Below, in pieces: positions 1-12,700 of a stretch of DNA of 64,000 bases (positions are counted from its first letter, which is position 1; each line of letters starts with the position of its first letter). The stretch comes from Arenicola marina (lineage: Eukaryota > Annelida > Polychaeta > Arenicolidae): the NCBI GenBank assembly GCA_964019135.1, contig OZ025257.1, forward strand, positions 27,512,352 through 27,576,351, in the 5' to 3' direction. The notes under the pieces were generated by a model. It had not been told where the DNA came from and made no database searches. It was given only the letters and a program-made list of their open reading frames with translations. The position numbers were made by a program, and so were the translations under genes.

Positions 1-1270
1 CTACGAACACACTGTGCCCTCTTGATTTAATACGCAATACCGTAATCTACTTCCATCATGGTGCATTAAAGCGAGTGAATAACTGCTGGTCTCGCCAGGA
101 ATGGGTGTCTGAATAACCTGTTTTGAGCACTCCGACTGATCCCCCCTACAGGGCATAGACATATAGGTGTATGTATCCATTGCGGTTGGCCGACTTGGCA
201 ATCGCCTCCACGTCTAGCGCAAACATTCAGTTAGTATCCAGAATAATACAGTTCTAATCCGGGTTAATTTTCTCGGGCATTGTTTACGGCGCCTCCATAG
301 AAGAGAAAGCGCGCCGATGACCTCACAGATGTCCTTGAGATCAAGTTGATTTGGCGTGTGACGCAGTTAATTATTGAGGGGTCGGGGGGGATTACGGTAG
401 GAGAGTGACAAAGGATGGTCCAAGATGGGGGTGGGGGGTGGGGGGGGGGAGGGCAGAGCTCAACCGGACCCCCATGATCCCGTATATATGGGGCCGTACG
501 CCGGTCTCTCATCTCCCCTCCGTTAAGGTAATACATACTTAATTGCTCTCGATTCACTGCCGACCACGTGTCACACGAGCTGGTGGCGGCCACAGGGCGT
601 TGGTTGGTCTGTCTGTGTGTCTGCCAGATGCATAATTAACGAGGGGTCGAATCTGTTGTGGCCTGGTGGCGGTCACCATTGCAGCGGTAACGACACGCTC
701 GACGCATCGAAACGCCGAAAAGAAGAAAGGAAGATGATACTCGATAAAAAAAAAGAGAAAAGAGTTTCGCCGTGTGCTGCTTATGAGGGAAAGGGAATAA
801 AACACAAGGAGAATACCTTATAGCTAAGACCTAGACTAAAGCTACTGATATATCATTTCGAATGTTTGTTATTAATGCGTTTACATAAAATGTTCATGAT
901 ATTTGTTGTTCATTTTGAAGCTGTTTAATGGCAAAGTGAATACATCGTTTATGAGATATCAGCAATGATGAATAATTGGCTAAGAGGGTACTTTCTGTTG
1001 AAATAGTCACTTTAAGGTATAAAACCATTAAGAATAATTCTGCTTGTAATAGTGATTACATGCAATGTAATCGTAATCAATTACTTTAATATTTATTGTA
1101 ATCGCATTCGCAATCGATTACATTTACAATGTAATCGCTCTATGCACGAAGAGGGATGTTTACTGGCCAACAAAAACACACCAGTAAGATCCAAAACCTT
1201 AAATTCCAACCTTTCATCGCAAAATGTAAATTTTATTCATAAGAAAGTTCATAAACTTTTTTTGACTGCT
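1..1270. other. Single-copy DNA before the first array, no gene recognised
   Basis: The first 650 bases are of mixed composition and include an impure G-rich tract at about 421-452. From about 800 to 1270 the DNA is AT-rich. The open frames here are all under 110 codons, overlap on opposite strands and show no recognisable domain, so none is called. A purine-rich stretch lies at about 716-765. Apart from the palindromes at 1054-1137 I see no structured element. Confidence 0.6.
1054..1137. repeat. Pair of related short palindromes (GTAATC-rich)
   Basis: Two perfect inverted repeats with related sequence lie 42 bp apart. The first has arms GATTACAT (1054-1061) and ATGTAATC (1065-1072) around a 3-nt loop. 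The second has arms CGATTACATT (1115-1124) and AATGTAATCG (1128-1137), also around a 3-nt loop. The stretch between them repeats GTAATCG-like words. This resembles the AT-rich palindromic ends or simple repeats found next to DNA transposon remnants, but no complete element could be delimited. Confidence 0.6.
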
Positions 1271-4200
1271 AGAGGAGGTGGGTGATCACCCCACCATGCA
1301 GACTGGAGGAGGTGGGTGATTACCCCACCGTGCAGACTGGAAGAGGTGGGTGATCACCCCACCGTGCAGACTGGAAGAGGTGGTGATTGCCCCACCGTAC
1401 AGACTAGAGGAGGTAGGTGATTACCCCACCGTACAGACTGGAGGAGGTGGGTGATTACCCCACCGTACAGACAAGGAGGTGGGTGATTACCCCACCAAAC
1501 AGACTGGAGGAGGTGGGTGATTACCCCACCACACAGACTGGAGGAGGTGGGTGATTACCCCACCGTACAGACTGGAGGAGGTGGGTGATTACCCCACCGT
1601 ACAGACTGGAGGAGGTGGGTGATTACCCCACCGTACAGACTGGAGGAGGTGGGTGATTACCCCACCGTACAGACTGGAGGAGGTGGGTGATTACCCCACT
1701 GTACAGACTGGAGGAGGTGGGTTATTACCCCACCGTACAGACTGGAGGAGGTGGGTGATTACCTCACCACACAGACTGGAGGAGGTGAGTGATTACCTCA
1801 CCACACAGACTGGAGGAGGTGAGTGATTACCTCACCACACAGACTGGAGCAGGTGGGTGATTACCCCACCACACAGACTGGAGGAGGTGGGTGATTACCC
1901 CACCACACAGACTGGAGGAGGTGGGTGATTACCCCACCACACAGACTGGAGGAGGTGGGTGATTACCCCACCGTACAGACTGGAGGAGGTGGGTGATTAC
2001 CCCACCACACAGACTGGAGGAGGTGGGTGATTACCCCACCGTACAGACTGGAGGAGGTGGGTGATTACCCCACCACACAGACTGGAGGAGGTGGGTGATT
2101 ACCCCACCACACAGACTGGAGGAGGTGGGTGATTACCCCACCGTACAGACTGGAGGAGACGGGTGATTACCCCACCACACAGACTGGAGGAGGTGGGTGA
2201 GTACCCCACCACACAGACTGGAGGAGGCGGGTGATTACCCCACCGTACAGACTGGAGGAGGTGGGTGATTACCCCACCGTACAGACTGGAGGAGGTGGGT
2301 GAGTACCCCACCACACAGACTGGAGGAGGTGGGTGATTACCCCACCGTACAGACTGGGGGAGGCGGGTGATTACCCCACCGTACAGACTGGAGGAGGTGG
2401 GTGATTACCCCACCGTACAGACTGGAGGAGGTGGGTGATTACCCCACCGTACAGACTGGGGGAGATGGGTGATCACCCCACCGTACAGACTGGAGGAGGT
2501 GGGTGATTACCCCACCGTACAGACTGGAGGAGGTGGGTCATTACCCCACCACACAGACTGGAGGAGGTGGGTGATTACCCCACCACACAGACTGGAGGAG
2601 GTGGGTGATTACCCCACCACACAGACTGGAGGAGATGGGTGATTACCTCACCGTACAGACTGGAGGAGGTGGGTGATTACCCCACCGTACAGACTGGAGG
2701 AGGTGGGTGATTACCCCATTGTACAGACTGGAGGAGGTGGGTGATTACCCCACCGTACAGACTGGAGGAGGTGGGTGATTACCCCACCACACAGACTGGA
2801 GGAGGTGGGTGATTACCCCACCACACAGACTGGAGGAGGTGGGTGATTACCCCACCGTACAGACTGGGAGAGGCGGGTGATTACCCCACCGTACAGACTG
2901 GAGGAGGTGGGTGATTACCCCACCGTACAGACTGGAGGAGGTGGGTGATTACCCCACCACACAGACTGTAGGAGGTTGGTGATTACCCCATCGTACATAC
3001 TGGAGGAAGTAGGTCATTACCCCACCGTACAGACTGGAGGAGGTGGGTGAATACCCCACCGTACAGACTGGAGGTGGTGGGTGATTACCCCACCGTACAG
3101 ACTGGAGGATGTGGGTAATTACCCCACCGTACAGACTGGAGGAGGTGGGAGATTACCTCACCGTACAGACTGGAGGAGATGGGTGATTACCCCACCACAC
3201 AGACTGTAGGAGGTGGGTGATTACCCCACCGTACAGACTGTAGGAGGTGGGTGATTACCCCACCGTACAGACTGGAGGAGATGGGTTATTACCCCACCGT
3301 ACAGACTGGGGGAGGTGGGTGATCACCCCACCGTACAGACTGGAGGAGGTGGGTGATTACCCCACTGTACAGACTGGAGGAGGTGGGTGATTACCCCACC
3401 GTACAGACTGGAGGAGGCGGGTGATTACCCCACAGTACAGACTGGAGGTGGTGGGTGATTACCCCACCGTACAGACTGTAGGAGGTGGGTGATTACCCTA
3501 CCGTACAGACTGGGGGAGGCGGGTGATTACCCCACCGTACAGACTGGAGGAGATGGGTGATTACCCCACCATACAGACTGGAGGAGGTGGGTGATTACCC
3601 CACCGTACAGACTGGAGGAGGTGGGTGATTACCCCACGGTACAGACTGGAGGAGGTGGGTGATTATCCCACCACACAGACTGGAGGAGGTGGGTGATTAC
3701 CCCACCGTACAGACTGGAGGAGGCGGGTGATTACCTCACCACACAGACTGGAGGAGGTGGGTGATTACCCCACCGTACAGACTGGAGGAGGCGGGTGATT
3801 ACCTCACCACACAGACTGGAGGAGGTGGGTGATTACCCCACCGTACAGACTGGAGGAGGTGGGTGATTACCCCACCGTACAGACTGGAGGAGGTGGGTGA
3901 TTACCTCACCACACAGACTGGAGGAGGTGGGTGATTACCCCACCGTACAGACTGGAGGAGGTGGGTGATTACCTCACCACACAGACTGGAGGAGGTGGGT
4001 GATTACCCCACGGTACAGACTGGAGGAGGTGGGTGATTATCCCACCACACAGACTGGAGGAGGTGGGTGATTACCTCACCACACAGACTGGAGGAGGTGG
4101 GTGATTACCCCACCGTACAGACTGGAGGAGGTGGGTGATTACCTCACCGTACAGACTGGAGGAGGTGGGTGATTACCCCACGGTACAGACTGGAGGAGGT

Positions 4201-6281
4201 GGGTGATTATCCCACCACACAGACTGGAGGAGGTGGGTGATTACCCCACCGTACAGACTGGAGGAGGCGGGTGATTACCTCACCACACAGACTGGAGGAG
4301 GTGGGTGATTACCCCACCGTACAGACTGGAGGAGGCGGGTGATTACCTCACCACACAGACTGGAGGAGGTGGGTGATTACCCCACCGTACAGACTGGAGG
4401 AGGTGGGTGATTACCCCACCGTACAGACTGGAGGAGGTGGGTGATTACCTCACCACACAGACTGGAGGAGGTGGGTGATTACCCCACCGTACAGACTGGA
4501 GGAGGTGGGTGATTACCTCACCACACAGACTGGAGGAGGTGGGTGATTACCCCACGGTACAGACTGGAGGAGGCGGGTGATTACCTCACCACACAGACTG
4601 GAGGAGGTGGGTGATTACCCCACCGTACAGACTGGAGGAGGTGGGTGATTACCCCACGGTACAGACTGGAGGAGGCGGGTGATTACCTCACCGTACAGAC
4701 TGGAGGAGATGGGTGATTACCCCACGGTACAGACTGGAGGAGGTGGGTGATTACCCCACCGTACAGACTGGAGGAGGTGGGTGATTACCCCACCGTACAG
4801 ACTGGAGGAGGTGGGTGATTATCCCACCACACAGACTGGAGGAGGTGGGTGATTACCCCACGGTACAGACTGGAGGAGGTGGGTGATTATCCCACCACAC
4901 AGACTGGAGGAGGTGGGTGATTACCCCACCGTACAGACTGGAGGAGGTGGGTGATTACCCCACGGTACAGACTGGAGGAGGTGGGTGATTATCCCACCAC
5001 ACAGACTGGAGGAGGTGGGTGATTACCTCACCGTACAGACTGGAGGAGGTGGGTGATTACCCCACGGTACAGACTGGAGGAGGTGGGTGATTATCCCACC
5101 ACACAGACTGGAGGAGGTGGGTGATTACCCCACCGTACAGACTGGAGGAGGCGGGTGATTACCTCACCACACAGACTGGAGGAGGTGGGTGATTACCCCA
5201 CCGTACAGACTGGAGGAGGCGGGTGATTACCTCACCACACAGACTGGAGGAGGTGGGTGATTACCCCACCGTACAGACTGGAGGAGGTGGGTGATTACCC
5301 CACCGTACAGACTGGAGGAGGTGGGTGATTACCTCACCACACAGACTGGAGGAGGTGGGTGATTACCCCACCGTACAGACTGGAGGAGGTGGGTGATTAC
5401 CTCACCACACAGACTGGAGGAGGTGGGTGATTACCCCACGGTACAGACTGGAGGAGGCGGGTGATTACCTCACCACACAGACTGGAGGAGGTGGGTGATT
5501 ACCCCACCGTACAGACTGGAGGAGGTGGGTGATTACCCCACGGTACAGACTGGAGGAGGCGGGTGATTACCTCACCGTACAGACTGGAGGAGATGGGTGA
5601 TTACCCCACCACACAGACTGGAGGAGGTGGGTGATTACCCCACGGTACAGACTGGAGGAGGTGGGTGATTACCTCACCACACAGACTGGAGGAGGTGGGT
5701 GATTACCCCACCACACAGACTGGAGGAGGTGGGTGATTACCCCACGGTACAGACTGGAGGAGGTGGGTGATTACCTCACCACACAGACTGGAGGAGGTGG
5801 GTGATTACCCCACCGTACAGACTGGAGGAGGTGGGTGATTACCTCACCACACAGACTGGAGGAGGTGGGTGATTACCTCACCACACAGACTGGAGGAGAT
5901 GGGTGATTACCCCACCGTACAGACTGGAGGAGGTGGGTGATTACCTCACCACACAGACTGGAGGAGATGGGTGATTACCCCACGGTACAGACTGGAGGAG
6001 GCGGGTGATTACCTCACCACACAGACTGGAGGAGATGGGTGATTACCCCACCGTATAGACTAGAGGAGGTGGGTGATTACCCCACGGTACAGACTGGAGG
6101 AGGTGGGTCATTACCTCACCACACAGACTGGAGGAGGTGGGTGATTACCCCACCGTACCGACTGGAGGAGGTGGGTGATTACCCCACCGTACAGACTGGA
6201 GGAGGTGGGTGATTACCCCACTGTACAGACTGGAGGAGGTGGGTTATTACCCCACCGTACAGACTGGAGGAGGTGGGTGAT
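1271..6281 (+). repeat. 34-bp minisatellite array, left part
   Basis: About 147 tandem copies of a 34-bp unit. Each unit has a G-rich half (GGAGGAGGTGGG) and the inverted repeat GGTGGG-TGATTAC-CCCACC, followed by CGTACAGACT or CACACAGACT. The G-rich half fits a two-tetrad G-quadruplex motif, and the inverted repeat could form a hairpin. Common variants are GTAC/ACAC after the right arm, CCCC/CCTC in the right arm (still a G-T pair), GGTGGG/GGCGGG, and GGAGGAGGT/GGAGGAGAT. In the units near 1787-1840, GGTGAG is paired with CTCACC, so both arms have changed together. The first units (1271-1500) are the most diverged, as is usual at array edges. 34 is not a multiple of 3 and the array does not encode a protein. 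Confidence 0.97.
4251..6018 (+). repeat. 884-bp higher-order repeat (26 x 34 bp), two copies
   Basis: A rare variant (GGCGGG in place of GGTGGG) marks individual units. It occurs at 4268, 4336, 4574 and 4676, then again at 5152, 5220, 5458 and 5560. Each pair is exactly 884 bp apart (26 units), and the intervening variant pattern repeats as well. Earlier copies of the same doublet at 3724 and 3792 lie 544 bp (16 units) upstream. This shows block-wise duplication, not only single-unit slippage. The outer limits are approximate. Confidence 0.85.
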
Positions 6282-6700
6282 CATAATCAGTTTATTGCCA
6301 AAAGAACACACAAATTACATTCATTTAGTACATCTTTACAATACATTTATAGTGGCAAGAGCAGAAGCCAAAGGCTTATTCGCTCGTATATGGTGAACGT
6401 CGTTAGAGTTGAAATTGATTTGCCAGCAAGCTAACAAAGAAAGAAAGCGAGAAGAGAACAGTCAAAAGTAAATCAATAAATAAATAAACATAAAAGTATA
6501 GGAGCCATTGAATGTTGATTAACGTCTAGCACAGCTAGCTACAGTAAAAAAAAACAAAAAAAAAACACACACATGTAAAGGCAACAGACTATTCAACAGT
6601 GACCGTGTTTAATGTAATGCGTTTAACTTCTTTCTTAAACATGTATTTTGACGTGCAAAAATTTACCTTTCTAAGCCATTTATTAAATATCCTGGGACCT
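6282..6700 (-). mobile_element. Insertion in the 34-bp array, probable 5'-truncated LINE 3' end
   Basis: A 419-bp non-repetitive segment interrupts the array, and the array resumes in phase. GTGAT is present on both sides (6277-6281 and 6701-6705), consistent with a 5-bp target-site duplication. Read on the minus strand, it starts with an open stretch of about 34 codons ending at a TAG (6589-6591). It continues through an A/T-rich untranslated region and ends in an AATAAA-containing segment directly at the left junction. That layout matches the 3' end of a non-LTR retrotransposon with no long poly-A tail (CR1-like). Assignment to LINE is by layout only; a SINE is possible. Confidence 0.55.
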
Positions 6701-9700
6701 GTGATTATCCCACCGTACAGACTGGAGGAGGTGGGTGATTACCTCACCGTACAGACTGGAGGAGGTGGGTGATTACCCCACCGTACAGACTGGAGGAGGT
6801 GGGTGATTACCTCACCACATAGACTGGAGGAGGTGGGTGATTACCTCACCACACAGACTGGAGGAGGTGGGTGATTACCTCACCACACAGACTGGAGGAG
6901 GTGAGTGATTACCTCACCACACAGACTGGAGGAGGTGGGTGATTACCTCACCACACAGACTGGAGGAGGTGGGTGATTACCTCACCACACAGACTGGAGG
7001 AGATGGGTGATTACCTCACCACACATACTGGAGGAGGTGGGTGATTACCTCACCACACAGACTGGAGGAGGTGAGTGATTACCCCACCACACAGACTGGA
7101 AGAGGTGGGTGATTACCTCACCACATAGACTGGAGGAGGTGAGTGATTACCTCACCACACAGACTGGAGGAGGTGGGTGATTACCTCACCACACAGACTG
7201 GAGGAGGTGGGTGATTTCCTCACCACACAGACTGGAGGAGGTGGGTGATTACCTCACCACACAGACTGGAGGAGATGGGTGATTACCTCACCGTACAGAC
7301 TGGAGGAGGTGGGTGATTTCCCCACCACACAGACTGGAGGAGGTGGGTGATTACCCCACCGTACAGACTGGAGGAGGTGGGTGATTACCCCACTGTACAG
7401 ACTGGAGGAGGTGGGTGATTACCTCACCACACAGACTGGAGGAGGTGGGTGATTACCCCACCACACAGACTGGAGGAGGTGGGTGATTACCCCACCGTAC
7501 AGACTGGAGGAGGTGGGTGATTACCCCACCGTACAGACTGGAGGAGGTGGGTGATTACCTCACCACACAGACTGGAGGAGGTGGGTGATTACCCCACCAC
7601 ACAGACTGGAGGAGGTGGGTGATTACCCCACCGTACAGACTGGAGGAGATGGGTGATTACCCCACCACACAGACTGGAGGAGGTGGGTGATTACCCCACC
7701 GTACAGACTGGAGGAGGTGGGTGATTACCCCACCACACAGACTGGAGGAGGTGGGTGATTACCTCACCACACAGACTGGAGGAGGTGGGTGATTACCCCA
7801 CCACACAGACTGGAGGAGGTGGGTGATTACCCCACCGTACAGACTGGAGGAGGTGGGTGATTACCCCACCGTACAGACTGGAGGAGGTGGGTGATTACCC
7901 CACCGTACAGACTGGAGGAGGTGGGTGATTACCCCACCACACAGACTGGAGGAGGTGGGTGATTACCCCACCACACAGACTGGAGGAGGTGGGTGATTAC
8001 CCCACCGTACAGACTGGAGGAGGTGGGTGATTACCCCACCGTACAGACTGGAGGAGGTGGGTGATTACCCCACCACACAGACTGGAGGAGGTGGGTGATT
8101 ACCTCACCACACAGACTGGAGGAGGTGGGTGATTACCCTACCACACAGACTGGAGGAGGTGGGTGATTACCCCACCGTACAGACTGGAGGAGGTGGGTGA
8201 TTACCCCACCGTACAGACTGGAGGAGGTGGGTGATTACTCCACCGTACAGACTGGAGGAGGTGGGTGATTACCCCACCGTACAGACTGGAGGAGGTGGGT
8301 GATTACCCCACCACACAGCCTGGAGGAGGTGGGTGATTACCCCACCGTACAGACTGGAGGAGGTGGGTGATTACCCCACCGTACAGACTGGAGGAGGTGG
8401 GTGATTACCCCACCACACAGACTGGAGGAGGTGGGTGATTACCCCACCACACAGACTGGAGGAGGTGGGTGATTACCCCACCACACAGACTGGAGGAGGT
8501 GGGTGATGACCCCACCGTACAGACTGGAGGAGGTGGGTGATTACCCCACCGTACAGACTGGAGGAGGTGGGTGATTACCCCACCACACAGACTGGAGGAG
8601 GTGGGTGATTACCCCACCACACAGACTGGAGGAGGTGGGTGATTACCCCACCGTACAGACTGGAGGAGGTGGGTGATTACCCCACCGTACAGAGTGGAGG
8701 AGGTGGGTGATTACCCCACCGTACAGACTGGAGGAGGTGGGTGATTACCCCACCGTACAGACTGGAGGAGATGGGTGATTACCTCACCGTACAGACTGGA
8801 GGAGGTGGGTGATTACCCCACCGTACAGACTGGAGGAGGTGGGTGATTACCTCACCGTACAGACTGGAGGAGGTGGGTGATTACCCCACCACACAGACTG
8901 GAGGAGGTGGGTGATTTCCTCACCACACAGACTGGAGGAGGTGGGTGATTACCCCACCACACAGACTGGAGGAGGTGGGTGATTACCCCACCACACAGAC
9001 TGGAGGAGGTGGGTGATTACCTCACCACACAGACTGGAGGAGGTGGGTGATTACCCCACCACACAGACTGGAGGAGGTGGGTGATTACCCCACCGTACAG
9101 ACTGGAGGAGGTGGGTGATTACCCCACCACACAGACTGGAGGAGGTGGGTGATTACCCCACCGTACAGACTGGAGGAGGTGGGTGATTACCCCACCACAC
9201 AGACTGGAGGAGGTGGGTGATTACCCCACCACACAGACTGGAGGAGGTGGGTGATTACCCCACCGTACAGACTGGAGGAGGTGGGTGATTACCCCACCGT
9301 ACAGACTGGAGGAGGTGGGTGATTACCCCACCACACAGACTGGAGGAGGTGGGTGATTACCTCACCACACAGACTGGAGGAGGTGGGTGATTACCCCACC
9401 ACACAGACTGGAGGAGGTGGGTGATTACCCCACCGTACAGACTGGAGGAGGTGGGTGATTACCCCACCGTACAGACTGGAGGAGGTGGGTGATTACCCCA
9501 CCGTACAGACTGGAGGAGGTGGGTGATTACCCCACCGTACAGACTGGAGGAGGTGGGTGATTACCCCACCACACAGACTGGAGGAGGTGGGTGATTACCC
9601 CACCGTACAGACTGGAGGAGGTGGGTGATTACCCCACCGTACAGACTGGAGGAGGTGGGTGATTACCCCACCGTACAGACTGGAGGAGGTGGGTGATTAC

Positions 9701-12700
9701 CCCACCACACAGACTGGAGGAGGTGGGTGATTACCCCACCACACAGACTGGAGGAGGTGGGTGATTACCCCACCACACAGACTGGAGGAGGTGGGTGATT
9801 ACCCCACCGTACAGACTGGAGGAGGTGGGTGATTACCCCACCGTACAGACTGGAGGAGGTGGGTGATTACCCCACCACACAGACTGGAGGAGGTGGGTGA
9901 TTACCCCACCACACAGACTGGAGGAGGTGGGTGATTACCCCACCGTACAGAGTGGAGGAGGTGGGTGATTACCCCACCGTACAGACTGGAGGAGGTGGGT
10001 GATTACCCCACCGTACAGACTGGAGGAGATGGGTGATTACCTCACCGTACAGACTGGAGGAGGTGGGTGATTACCTCACCGTACAGACTGGAGGAGGTGG
10101 GTGATTACCCCACCACACAGACTGGAGGAGGTGGGTGATTTCCTCACCACACAGACTGGAGGAGGTGGGTGATTACCCCACCACACAGACTGGAGGAGGT
10201 GGGTGATTACCCCACCACACAGACTGGAGGAGGTGGGTGATTACCTCACCACACAGACTGGAGGAGGTGGGTGATTACCCCACCACACAGACTGGAGGAG
10301 GTGGGTGATTACCCCACCGTACAGACTGGAGGAGGTGGGTGATTACCCCACCGTACAGAGTGGAGGAGGTGGGTGATTACCCCACCGTACAGACTGGAGG
10401 AGGTGGGTGATTACCTCACCACACAGACTGGAGGAGGTGGGTGATTACCCCACCGTACAGACTGGAGGAGGTGGGTGATTACCTCACCACACAGACTGGA
10501 GGAGGTGGGTGATTACCTCACCACACAGACTGGAGGAGGTGGGTGATTACCCCACCGTACAGACTGGAGGAGGTGGGTGATTACCCCACCGTACAGACTG
10601 GAGGAGGTGGGTGATTACCCCACCACACAGACTGGAGGAGGTGGGTGATTACCCCACCGTACAGACTGGAGGAGGTGGGTGATTACCCCACTGTACAGAC
10701 TGGAGGAGGTGGGTGATTACCCCACTGTACAGACTGGAGGAGGTGGGTGATTACCCCACCGTACAGACTGGAGGAGGTGGGTGATTACCCCACCACACAG
10801 ACTGGAGGAGGTGGGTGATTACCCCACTGTACAGACTGGAGGAGGTGGGTGATTACCCCACTGTACAGACTGGAGGAGGTGGGTGATTACCCCACTGTAC
10901 AGACTGGAGGAGGTGGGTGATTACCCCACCGTACAGACTGGAGGAGGTGGGTGATTACCCCACCACACAGACTGGAGGAGGTGGGTGATTACCCCACCAC
11001 ACAGACTGGAGGAGGTGGGTGATTACCCCACCACACAGACTGGAGGAGGTGGGTGATTACCCCACCGTACAGACTGGAGGAGGTGGGTGATTACCCCACC
11101 ACACAGACTGGAGGAGGTGGGTGATTACCCCACCGTACAGACTGGAGGAGGTGGGTGATTACCCCACCGTACAGAGTGGAGGAGGTGGGTGATTACCCCA
11201 CCGTACAGACTGGAGGAGGTGGGTGATTACCCCACCGTACAGACTGGAGGAGATGGGTGATTACCTCACCGTACAGACTGGAGGAGGTGGGTGATTACCT
11301 CACCGTACAGACTGGAGGAGGTGGGTGATTACCCCACCACACAGACTGGAGGAGTTGGGTGATTTCCTCACCACACAGACTGGAGGAGGTGGGTGATTAC
11401 CCCACCACACAGACTGGAGGAGGTGGGTGATTACCCCACCACACAGACTGGAGGAGGTGGGTGATTACCTCACCACACAGACTGGAGGAGGTGGGTGATT
11501 ACCCCACCGTACAGACTGGAGGAGGTGGGTGATTACCTCACCACACAGACTGGAGGAGGTGGGTGATTACCTCACCACACAGACTGGAGGAGGTGGGTGA
11601 TTACCCCACCGTACAGACTGGAGGAGGTGGGTGATTACCCCACCGTACAGACTGGAGGAGGTGGGTGATTACCCCACCACACAGACTGGAGGAGGTGGGT
11701 GATTACCCCACCGTACAGACTGGAGGAGGTGGGTGATTACCCCACTGTACAGACTGGAGGAGGTGGGTGATTACCCCACTGTACAGACTGGAGGAGGTGG
11801 GTGATTACCCCACCGTACAGACTGGAGGAGGTGGGTGATTACCCCACCACACAGACTGGAGGAGGTGGGTGATTACCCCACCGTACAGACTGGAGGAGGT
11901 GGGTGATTACCCCACTGTACAGACTGGAGGAGGTGGGTGATTACCCCACTGTACAGACTGGAGGAGGTGGGTGATTACCCCACTGTACAGACTGGAGGAG
12001 GTGGGTGATTACCCCACCGTACAGACTGGAGGAGGTGGGTGATTACCCCACCGTACAGACTGGAGGAGGTGGGTGATTACCCCACCACACAGACTGGAGG
12101 AGGTGGGTGATTACCCCACCACACAGACTGGAGGAGGTGGGTGATTACCCCACCGTACAGACTGGAGGAGGTGGGTGATTACCCCACTGTACAGACTGGA
12201 GGAGGTGGGTGATTACCCCACTGTACAGACTGGAGGAGGTGGGTGATTACCTCACCACACAGACTGGAGGAGGTGGGTGATTACCTCACCACACAGACTG
12301 GAGGAGGTGGGTGATTACCTCACCACACAGACTGGAGGAGGTGGGTGATTACCTCACCACACAGACTGGAGGAGGTGGGTGATTACCCCACCACACAGAC
12401 TGGAGGAGATGGGTGATTACCCCACTGTACAGACTGGAGGAGGTGGGTGATTACCCCACCGTACAGACTGGAGGAGGTGGGTGATTACCCCACCGTACAG
12501 ACTGGAGGAGGTGGGTGATTACCCCACTGTACAGACTGGAGGAGGTGGGTGATTACCCCACTGTACAGACTGGAGGAGGTGGGTGATTACCTCACCACAC
12601 AGACTGGAGGAGGTGGGTGATTACCTCACCACACAGACTGGAGGAGGTGGGTGATTACCTCACCACACAGACTGGAGGAGGTGGGTGATTACCTCACCAC

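Noticed and set aside
1271..6281. CRISPR-like array
   Set aside because: The direct repeats are contiguous, with no unique spacers and no cas genes, and the surroundings are clearly eukaryotic.
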